In this document: positions 1 to 6,452 of the stretch, piece by piece | Position numbering within the stretch: the stretch's first letter is position 1 | How the letters are laid out: every line of letters starts with the position of its first letter | NCBI GenBank assembly: GCA_023428915.1 | Contig: JAEYWL010000017.1 | Coordinates: 1 to 15,459, forward strand | Source of the DNA: Verrucomicrobiota bacterium | GTDB lineage: Bacteria > Chlamydiota > Chlamydiia > Chlamydiales > JAEYWL01 | Direction of reading: 5' to 3' | DNA: 15,459 nt | Made by a program: the position numbers and the translations under genes | Notes under the pieces: model-generated | The model's input: the letters and a program-made list of their open reading frames with translations, nothing else | Told to the model about the DNA's origin: nothing | The model's database searches: none

Positions 1-120
1 AGTTGGACCAGTAGCACCGGAACCGGTGGGGCCGGTGGGGCCAGTAGGACCAGTCGCTGTTGGACCGGTTGGGCCTGTTAAACCTGTCGGGCCGGTTGGG
101 CCGGTTGGACCCGGATTGCC
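1..120 (-). repeat. Collagen-like GPT triplet repeat tract
   Basis: Read on the minus strand, this stretch encodes about a dozen Gly-Pro-Thr or Gly-X-Thr triplets, interrupted by an inserted Ala-Thr and by Gly-Ser. The near-identical 9-base units on the plus strand (such as gccggtggg and ggaccagt variants) make it prone to slippage, so length variation between strains or assembly error is likely. The tract continues beyond the left edge. Confidence 0.85.
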
Positions 121-1110
121 TTTATGGCTGCTCCCGCTATTATTGCCAGCAATAATACCAGCGACAATACCGGCGGCAGCGCCAATAGCTGCCGAACCAA
201 TAAAGAATCCGGCTCCTCCGCGTCTGTTATTGTGATAAACTGTCTCGTCATAGTAATAGTCATAAGGCACTTCCTCATAATACATAGGAGTATTCGGACT
301 ATCAAAAGCAGTCACATAAGGGGATGTTGCAGGTCCATTGAAAGCGGATTGTGCGGCTTGATATGGCTGTGGGTTTATATCAGCTGGAGCAGCTGTTGCA
401 GGCTGTGCAGCAGGAACCGAAGCTGGCTGAACAACTGGGGAAGCCAGCGCAATTTGCGGAGAATCAGTGCTGCTTGGAACGGAGGGTTGAGCAGCAACAG
501 AAGGAATGGCAGGAGTAGTTGCCGGCTGCATTGCAATGTCTGGCGTAGTATAGGCAATTTGAGGTGCTGCTTGATTTGGAGGTGTTGCTATTATTGCGCT
601 ATGGTCAATAAATGGCTTTGCTGGATGGGTATAGCTGGCTGTATAGTTTTGCGGAATCGGATCATAGGAATAACTAGGCTGTGGGGCATGCTCTGAGTGC
701 GTTGGAACGCTAGGTGTTGTTATTGGTGTTGAATAAGAAGCATATGGCTGTGCATAAGTAGCGGCTGCAGTAGGAACACCGGGATGAGCAATAGCACCTG
801 CTACATAAGGTGTTTGAGGTTGCAGAGCATAAGGGTTAGCATATCCTGGCTGGTAGGCATAATAAGGATTTGGCGGTAAATATCCCGGATTGGCGTACGG
901 GTAAGGATAAGCCAAGTATGGCTGAGCCGAATATTGCGGCGGGGCATACGGATAAGCAGCCGGCTGATAAGGTGCAGGTGCTGGGTAATAAGAAGCAGCG
1001 ATAGGCTGCGTTGGTATTTGGTAAACTTGTCCATAAAGCAGAGGTTGTTGCAATGCAAATATTGCTACAAATACCGTTGAGCATCGTTTAGTCATCGTTT
1101 TCGTGTTCAT
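1..1110 (-). CDS. Secreted collagen-like, Pro/Tyr/Ala-rich protein (C-terminus cut off by window edge)
   Basis: The frame is open from an ATG at 1110 to position 1 with no stop, giving 370 codons of a longer gene. An AAGGAGGA Shine-Dalgarno lies 6 nt before the ATG (1117-1124). Residues 1-28 look like a Sec signal peptide (basic MNTKTMTKR, then a hydrophobic stretch ending LLYG). Residues about 30-290 are low-complexity, rich in Pro, Tyr, Ala and Gln, with many PYA/YPY-like units. Residues about 302-325 form a Gly/Ala zipper (AAIGAAAGIVAGIIAG) after an acidic, Tyr-rich patch and RRGG. From about residue 331 the chain is collagen-like Gly-X-Thr, mostly GPT, with short interruptions. Glycine-zipper and collagen-like tracts are known in bacterial surface and filament proteins, so I infer an exported, probably surface-displayed or oligomeric product. 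Its exact function is unknown. The other-strand frames here are shadows. Confidence 0.85.
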   Translation of the reverse strand, partial: MNTKTMTKRCSTVFVAIFALQQPLLYGQVYQIPTQPIAASYYPAPAPYQPAAYPYAPPQYSAQPYLAYPYPYANPGYLPPNPYYAYQPGYANPYALQPQTPYVAGAIAHPGVPTAAATYAQPYASYSTPITTPSVPTHSEHAPQPSYSYDPIPQNYTASYTHPAKPFIDHSAIIATPPNQAAPQIAYTTPDIAMQPATTPAIPSVAAQPSVPSSTDSPQIALASPVVQPASVPAAQPATAAPADINPQPYQAAQSAFNGPATSPYVTAFDSPNTPMYYEEVPYDYYYDETVYHNNRRGGAGFFIGSAAIGAAAGIVAGIIAGNNSGSSHKGNPGPTGPTGPTGLTGPTGPTATGPTGPTGPTGSGATGPT

Positions 1111-1203
1111 GTGAGATCCTCCTTAAACACATATAAAACAGTAAAACATCGTGATGAGTCTGAGGCATAAAGGCCTCTGCTAATAATTTTGAGTAATGTC
1201 CAG

Positions 1204-1233
1204 CTTATAGAGAATACAATTGTTTTTTGGCAA
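1204..1233 (-). promoter_or_regulatory. Sigma70-type promoter for the collagen-like gene
   Basis: On the minus strand TTGCCA (1228-1233, 5 of 6 to consensus) is followed after 18 nt by TATAAG (1204-1209, 5 of 6). This predicts a leader of about 85 nt before the ATG at 1110. The leader contains a small inverted repeat, GAGGC/GCCTC, at 1162-1177. The call is by consensus only. Confidence 0.5.
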
Positions 1234-1296
1234 GAAAACTTGTAAAAAAAATTTTATTATTTTATCAAAAACTATTATTAAAATTTAAATATTATT

Positions 1297-2748
1297 ATGC
1301 CAAAAGTACTTTTTCATTTTATTACTCGCAGCTGGCTTTTTTTGGGGTATATCTTTCTTTCTTTAACTCCTGCTTCCCCCTGCAACTATGCTACACTCAT
1401 GGTTGACGGCGCCCTCCGGCTCAACTTAGAAAATAGCATCAATATAGCTATGACTTCTGAGAGGAGATTGGGTGGGGCTATTGATGCTTTGCAAATGAGT
1501 GAAGGCGGCGTTGAGCTAGCTAAGACTGCTTTTGATTGGCTCTACTACCCTAAAGCAGATGCAGGCTATATAGGCGGCGGAAAAGCTGGCGAAGGTGGAA
1601 CAGTGGGTGCAGGGGTAGAATTCAGCAAGCGGTTCATTACCGGGACGCGCATTTCTCTATACCCCTCAATTATGAAGGCAGCCAAGCATTTTCAAACAAA
1701 CCTCAAGGCCGTGTTTGCGCAACCTTTATTAAGAGGCGCCGGCCCTGATTTTACTTTAGCCGGCCTTAAAGGCGCTTACTTTGCAAGGCGCACAGCTGCA
1801 CGCAATTTGTATCAGGCAAAACTTAGGCTTATTTTAGATACGATCGAAGGTCTGCTTGAAGTCGTTAAACAAAACGCCTTATTCGCTTTTGACCAGGAGA
1901 CGAGTGAAAAACTCATTAAATTTGCCGAGGCTACTAAATTAAAACGCAAAATCGGCCTCAGCGATGCTTTTGATGTTTACCGGGCGGAAGCCGAAAGAGA
2001 CTATGCCCTTGAGACTGTAATTACTACCCGCGAACTTTTACAAAATGCTAAAGACGCACTCAAGGATATCTTAGCACTGCCGATAGAATTGCCTATCGAA
2101 GTCGATATAGTCGTCGAATATCAACCGATAGATGTGGATATTGAAGAATGCGTTCAAGCCGCCCTCAAATATCGCATTGAAATTGATCAAGCTAAGGATG
2201 CGCTGCAAGAAAGCCAGCGTTTAGAACGCTTGGCAGAAAAAAATCTCTTGCCTGAAATTAATTTTGTAGTGGATTACTCTTCTTGCAGCCGCGATGAAGT
2301 ATTTACCAGAGCCTGGACTTGTAAAAGGGAAAGCCGCTGGGGTATAGGATTGACAACCTCCGGTGAATCGATGAATCCGGCAGATGAGTTCTCCTATGAA
2401 CAAAGCATGATGAATACAGATGAAGCGGCGCGCAACGTATTGCAAACGAAAGATGATGTGGCTTTGGCGGTGCGTGCAAGTGTTCGTAATTTAACGAGAT
2501 ATGAAGCAAAAATTGTGAATTTAGAAGACCAGATTGAGCATGCAAAAAAAGCATTTTTGTATGCGCAAATCCGTTTTAATCACGGGCAAGCTAACAACTT
2601 TGACTTGATTCAAGCGGAAAATAATTTACGATTGGCCCAAAGAAGCCTTATTGCAGCAGTGATTGATTATAAACAAGGAATATTCCAGCTTTTGGCTTCG
2701 ATGGGATTATTATTGGATAAGAGTTTGGCATGCGCGTCAAGTTATTAA
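1297..2748 (+). CDS. TolC-like outer membrane efflux protein
   Basis: This 483-residue protein fits the outer membrane efflux protein family (TolC type), the trimeric channel that carries export across the outer membrane. It has an N-terminal signal-like segment (basic start, hydrophobic residues about 13-25), then LRLNLENSINIAM, which matches the usual TolC-repeat opening. Long amphipathic helices follow, with two internal halves: one near RRTAARNLYQAKLRLILDTI, the other ending ...NNLRLAQRSLIAAVIDYKQ and GIFQLLASMGLLL, the typical end of the family. Length is normal. It overlaps the adaptor gene by 19 nt, so the two are translationally coupled. Start ATG 1297 has no clear Shine-Dalgarno. The leader is very AT-rich, and I find only a weak promoter match (TTGTAA 1240-1245, TATCAA 1263-1268). 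It is first in the operon, while MacAB operons elsewhere often lack the channel gene. Confidence 0.85.
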   Translation: MPKVLFHFITRSWLFLGYIFLSLTPASPCNYATLMVDGALRLNLENSINIAMTSERRLGGAIDALQMSEGGVELAKTAFDWLYYPKADAGYIGGGKAGEGGTVGAGVEFSKRFITGTRISLYPSIMKAAKHFQTNLKAVFAQPLLRGAGPDFTLAGLKGAYFARRTAARNLYQAKLRLILDTIEGLLEVVKQNALFAFDQETSEKLIKFAEATKLKRKIGLSDAFDVYRAEAERDYALETVITTRELLQNAKDALKDILALPIELPIEVDIVVEYQPIDVDIEECVQAALKYRIEIDQAKDALQESQRLERLAEKNLLPEINFVVDYSSCSRDEVFTRAWTCKRESRWGIGLTTSGESMNPADEFSYEQSMMNTDEAARNVLQTKDDVALAVRASVRNLTRYEAKIVNLEDQIEHAKKAFLYAQIRFNHGQANNFDLIQAENNLRLAQRSLIAAVIDYKQGIFQLLASMGLLLDKSLACASSY

Positions 2749-4220
2749 AACTAAAAATTATAGCTAGTGTCCTTTTAGTGCAGATCTTAGCAGTATCTCT
2801 AGTCTCTATGATCGATCTATCCCCTGCCAGTGCGCCGGAGGATCAAGTGCCTATGGCAGAAGTAGCTAAACGTTCTTTTCCCATAGAAGTAAATTGCATA
2901 GGTGAACTAGAAGCAGCCTCTTCTATCAGCGTCTCCTCAAATATTCGCCTGGAACAGGCCAAAGTTATTGAGCTCATCGATGACGGCCGGCAAGTCAATC
3001 CGGGGGACGTCCTAGTACGCATTGACCCTTCTCCTTTTGAAATTAAAATTGCAGAACTTCAAGCGCAATTTCAGGAGCAGGAAGCCAAAGTGGCTACTTT
3101 TGAGCACGCCTTTAATTGGGAACGCGAGCTTGCAGAACACGAAGCCAAAGCGCTCGATTTGGAAATTGAATCGGCGCAATTAGAACTGAATAAAATCACT
3201 TTTGGCGATGGCCCTATGGAAATTGCCAAGCTCAAAGCAGCTTTACAGAAAGCTAAAAGCAAATACGATGAGCTAAACAGCTATTCGGCCGATCTGCAAA
3301 CTTTGATCGACATTGGCGCCTTAAATGAATATGAGCTTGAGCAAACCAAGAAAAAGCTGCTCGATGAGCAAGAGATCTACGATAATGCTAAAATGCAATA
3401 TGAAAGTTATCTCACCTACGTTCACCCCATGCTGGTAAAAAAGGCTGAGACAGCTTTAAAAAAACTGCTCAATAAAAAAGAAGAAGCCCAGCGCAGCGGA
3501 TTATACAATATTGAAAAAGCCAAACTGGCCCTCAATCAGGCTAAGCAGCAGCATCAGGATATCTTGAGGCAGCTTAATGAAGCCCAGGGGGAATTAGCGC
3601 AAACTGAAATTACGGCGCCAACTACAGGCATGGTGGTATTGCGCGAAGAATTCCGCTCAAACCAGCGCAGAAAGCCGCGTGTAGGTGATATTTTAGTGCG
3701 CAACCAAACCATTTTAGATTTGCCCGACTTAACCCATTTGCTTGTAAAATCAAAAGTCCGCGAGATGGATTTGCATAAGATCGATATGAATTTACCTGTT
3801 ACTATTGAAGTCGATGCCTACCCCCAGCAAAAATTTTCAGGCAGGATTGCCTTTGTTGGTATTTTGGCGATCACTGATTTGCTGCGGCCGACGGATGAAA
3901 AGCATTTTGAAATTAAAATCAGCATTGATGAAAAAAATATCAGGCCTCGCCCTGGCATGACAGCCCGCGCCATTATTCACGCAGGACAGGTAGAAGATCG
4001 GTTATGCGTGCCAGTCCATGCTATTTTTGAGGCCGACAAGACTTTGTATTGCTATGTAGCAAAGGATAAGCGCTACTTTAAAGTCCCGGTTCAAATCGGC
4101 AAGAGCAATGAAGAATGGACGGAGATCGTTGCCGGATTAGAAGAGGGGGACAAAGTCTGCTTAGTTATCCCTCCTGAAAAAACAATTCTCCCGGCAACTT
4201 TCATGGCAAAATCGGAATAG
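2730..4220 (+). CDS. Periplasmic adaptor (membrane fusion) subunit, MacA/HlyD type
   Basis: This 496-residue protein is anchored by one N-terminal membrane segment (residues about 8-28) and otherwise periplasmic. It links an inner-membrane ABC permease to a TolC channel. The first lipoyl half is near residues 75-100 (VIELIDDGRQVNPGDVLVRI). A long Lys/Glu/Ala/Gln-rich coiled-coil hairpin spans about 105-290. The second lipoyl half is LAQTEITAPTTGMVVL, and beta-barrel and membrane-proximal domains follow to the end (IRPRPGMTARAIIHAG, a classic adaptor motif). The coiled coil is longer than in many MacA proteins, which agrees with contact to the neighbouring TolC-like tip. The gene starts inside the end of the channel gene and lies 12 nt before the ATPase gene. 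The substrate cannot be told from sequence. Confidence 0.85.
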   Translation: MRVKLLKLKIIASVLLVQILAVSLVSMIDLSPASAPEDQVPMAEVAKRSFPIEVNCIGELEAASSISVSSNIRLEQAKVIELIDDGRQVNPGDVLVRIDPSPFEIKIAELQAQFQEQEAKVATFEHAFNWERELAEHEAKALDLEIESAQLELNKITFGDGPMEIAKLKAALQKAKSKYDELNSYSADLQTLIDIGALNEYELEQTKKKLLDEQEIYDNAKMQYESYLTYVHPMLVKKAETALKKLLNKKEEAQRSGLYNIEKAKLALNQAKQQHQDILRQLNEAQGELAQTEITAPTTGMVVLREEFRSNQRRKPRVGDILVRNQTILDLPDLTHLLVKSKVREMDLHKIDMNLPVTIEVDAYPQQKFSGRIAFVGILAITDLLRPTDEKHFEIKISIDEKNIRPRPGMTARAIIHAGQVEDRLCVPVHAIFEADKTLYCYVAKDKRYFKVPVQIGKSNEEWTEIVAGLEEGDKVCLVIPPEKTILPATFMAKSE

Positions 4221-4232
4221 CGATACCTCCCA

Positions 4233-4907
4233 ATGTTGATTCAACTCAAATCCATAAGCAAGGTGTACAAAGGTAAATCGCAGCCTGTTGCCGCTTTAAA
4301 AGATATCGACTTGACAATTACCCCGGGAGAGCTTACAGCCATTATGGGGCCTTCCGGATCCGGCAAATCCACTTTAATGAATATTTTAGGCTGTTTGGAC
4401 AAGCCCTCTTCAGGCGAGTACATTCTTGAGGGAAGGGATATTTCAAGCTTGGACGACTACCAGCTTTCTTTGATACGAGCCAACCAGATCGGCTTTGTGT
4501 TTCAGGCCTATAACTTAATTCAGCATCTTACAGTTACGGAAAACGTGGCGCTCCCCTTCACTTATCGCAACAACATACCTGCTAATTACAAAGAATTTGT
4601 ACTGGGGGCGCTGCAAAGAGTAGGATTAGGGCATCGTTTGACCCATTTGCCAAGAGAATTATCGGGCGGGGAAATGCAACGCGTCGCGATTGCCAGGGCC
4701 TTGTCCATTGCCCCCTCATTAATCCTTGCAGATGAACCTACCGGAAACCTGGATTTTGAAACAGGGCAGAGCATTTTGGAGCTTTTAAAGAACTTGAATG
4801 CGCAAGGGACCACCGTTTTAATTGTGACCCATGATGAAGATGTGGGAAGAAGCTGCCGGCGTATGATAAAAATGCGCGATGGCAAGCTGGCGAATATTCA
4901 GGAGTAA
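4233..4907 (+). CDS. ABC transporter ATPase, MacB/LolD type
   Basis: This 224-residue cytoplasmic ATPase powers the pump. All motifs are present and intact: Walker A GPSGSGKST (39-47), Q-loop Gln91 in VFQAYNL, signature LSGGE (143-147), Walker B LILADE (163-168) with catalytic Glu168, D-loop region GNLD, and H-loop His200. The length and the MGPSGSGKST and TGNLD contexts match the MacB/LolD/FtsE-like subfamily of mechanotransmission ABC systems. In E. coli MacB the ATPase and permease are fused; here they are separate genes. The start has no Shine-Dalgarno; instead a pyrimidine-rich ACCTCCC (4225-4231) sits directly before it, so translation may depend on coupling to the adaptor gene 12 nt upstream. 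Confidence 0.93.
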   Translation: MLIQLKSISKVYKGKSQPVAALKDIDLTITPGELTAIMGPSGSGKSTLMNILGCLDKPSSGEYILEGRDISSLDDYQLSLIRANQIGFVFQAYNLIQHLTVTENVALPFTYRNNIPANYKEFVLGALQRVGLGHRLTHLPRELSGGEMQRVAIARALSIAPSLILADEPTGNLDFETGQSILELLKNLNAQGTTVLIVTHDEDVGRSCRRMIKMRDGKLANIQE

Positions 4908-4908
4908 T

Positions 4909-6141
4909 ATGCGCTTTTTCGGCAATATCAAGGAAGGCTTGAAAGCCCTTAGCCAGCATCGCCTTAGGACTTTTCTAAGTACCTTAGGCACGCTATTTGG
5001 CGTGGCTGCCGTGATCACTATGATTTCAATCGGGGAGGGCGCTAAGGCTGAGGTTTTATCGCAAATCGAGCAGTTAGGCACTCACAATATTATCCTTAAG
5101 CAAAACGAATTGGCCGAAGAACAATTAAATAAAACTTCACGTTCAAAGGGCTTAAGTTTGCTGGATGTGCGCTTGCTGAATTCGGCCTTGCCGGAGGTGT
5201 CTCTTATTGCCCCCTTAAAAGTTGTAGAAGCGCCTATTTCAAGCAAGCAAGGGGTCATTTCCCCTGAAATTCTCGCCGTAACCTCGGAATATGAGTCCTT
5301 AAAGGATTTGCAGCTGACCGAAGGACGTTTTATCTGCAGTTTAGATACGCAAAACTTAAATCGCGTCTGTGTCATCGGCTCTGAACTTTCTAAAGACCTG
5401 GGTAAATATGGCCATGTCAAACAAACCATCCGCATAGACAACCGCGAATTTCAAATTATTGGAGTATTGAAAAATAAGCACTGGCGTGCTGCAAAAAACA
5501 ATGTGCTCTCTACAAGAAACCTCAACAAGACGCTATTTATTCCGCTGGGTGTAGAGCAATACATGGGTAAAAATACGGCTAAGGCCAAACCAGCAGCTTT
5601 ATCAGAGATTACCATCAAACTTTCTAACAATAAAAACCTGCAAAGCACTGCAAAAGTAATTGCCAGAATTTTAGAGCGCACTCATGGAAAAGATGAGGAT
5701 TACCAGCTCATCATCCCCAAGGAATTAATGAACCAAGCCTATAAGACACAGTACACCTTTAACTTGGTTCTAGGCAGCCTGGCTGCGGTTTCCTTGTTAG
5801 TCGGGGGCATTGGCATCATGAACATCATGCTGGCTAATGTGTCGGAAAGAACCCGGGAAATCGGCATACGGCGGGCTTTAGGGGCTAACAAGCGCCACAT
5901 TGCCCTGCAGTTTATATCCGAAACAGTTTTGCTTACACTGATTGGCGCAATTTTGGGCATTCTGATAGGGATGCTGCTTTCATGGCTTGTGGGTATATTC
6001 GCCGGTTGGACCACAGTCGTTACAAGTTGGTCGATTGGCCTATCTTTAGCCATGGCCATTGCCGTCGGCGGCGTCTCAGGCTTTTACCCCGCCCTCAAAG
6101 CAGCTAGCCTGGATCCCATATCTGCCCTCAGGCATACCTAA
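4909..6141 (+). CDS. MacB-type ABC permease (FtsX family)
   Basis: I place the start at ATG 4909, giving 410 residues, because an AGGAG (4900-4904) sits just upstream and the stop of the ATPase gene is 1 nt away. A longer in-frame start at 4879 would add ten residues inside the ATPase gene and is less likely. The layout is typical of MacB permeases: a first membrane helix near residues 20-42 (LGTLFGVAAVITMISIGEG), a periplasmic core to about residue 275, then three C-terminal helices. The conserved ERTREIGIRRALGA segment after the second helix is the expected coupling contact with the ATPase. With the three upstream genes it should form a complete inner-to-outer-membrane exporter for lipids, peptides, toxins or macrolide-like compounds. 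The substrate is undetermined. Confidence 0.92.
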   Translation: MRFFGNIKEGLKALSQHRLRTFLSTLGTLFGVAAVITMISIGEGAKAEVLSQIEQLGTHNIILKQNELAEEQLNKTSRSKGLSLLDVRLLNSALPEVSLIAPLKVVEAPISSKQGVISPEILAVTSEYESLKDLQLTEGRFICSLDTQNLNRVCVIGSELSKDLGKYGHVKQTIRIDNREFQIIGVLKNKHWRAAKNNVLSTRNLNKTLFIPLGVEQYMGKNTAKAKPAALSEITIKLSNNKNLQSTAKVIARILERTHGKDEDYQLIIPKELMNQAYKTQYTFNLVLGSLAAVSLLVGGIGIMNIMLANVSERTREIGIRRALGANKRHIALQFISETVLLTLIGAILGILIGMLLSWLVGIFAGWTTVVTSWSIGLSLAMAIAVGGVSGFYPALKAASLDPISALRHT

Positions 6142-6166
6142 AACAAACTGAATAATTTCTACCGAC

Positions 6167-6189
6167 CATTCGGGCCTCGAATGTTGTTT
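6167..6189 (+). terminator. Weak hairpin after the pump operon
   Basis: CATTCG (6167-6172) and CGAATG (6178-6183) form a 6-bp stem around GGCCT, followed by TTGTTT. It lies 25 nt after the permease stop, the right place for an intrinsic terminator, but the stem is short and the T-run broken. Confidence 0.4.
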
Positions 6190-6228
6190 ACATTAGACGT
6201 CTTGCATAATATGCCTCTGCCATCACTT

Positions 6229-6274
6229 GCCGCCCAATTGTCAAAGGAAGGATAGACAAGCGGCGGCGTCTTTT
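6229..6274 (+). terminator. Candidate terminator hairpin with T-run
   Basis: GCCGCC (6229-6234) pairs with GGCGGC (6262-6267) and TTGTC (6238-6242) with GACAA (6255-6259), with a small internal loop and a 12-nt apical loop. GTCTTTT follows. This is a better GC stem than the hairpin at 6167 and could be the true end of the operon transcript. The rest of the 6142-6452 gap is AT-rich and holds no gene that I can see. Confidence 0.45.
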
Positions 6275-6384
6275 CATAAATACACCAAATTTAATCTAAT
6301 TTAGTTATCAAGAAGATAAATAATATAATTTATAATTTAAAATCCGCAATTTTACTTTAGTTTAATAACATCTTTTTAATAAAC

Positions 6385-6412
6385 AACTTAAATTAAATTT
6401 TTAATTTAAGTT
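6385..6412. promoter_or_regulatory. AT-rich 13-bp inverted repeat upstream of the 846-residue gene
   Basis: AACTTAAATTAAA (6385-6397) is perfectly repeated in inverted form as TTTAATTTAAGTT (6400-6412), with 2 nt between. It ends 40 nt before the start codon at 6453 and overlaps the place where a -35 box would sit for TATACT (6428-6433, 5 of 6 to the -10 consensus). It could be an operator or simply AT-rich sequence. No regulator is identified. Confidence 0.4.
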
Positions 6413-6452
6413 ATATTAGTAAAATTTTATACTCTGCAAAAAAGGTAACAGT

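Noticed and set aside
124..696. 190-codon plus-strand open frame rich in Ser, Arg, Cys and Trp
   Set aside because: It lies entirely opposite the minus-strand collagen-like gene, whose frame has signal peptide, repeats and a strong ribosome site; the plus frame has low-complexity shadow composition.
4879..4908. Ten-residue N-terminal extension of the MacB-type permease
   Set aside because: It would start inside the ATPase gene; ATG 4909 has AGGAG just upstream and begins where permeases of this family normally do.
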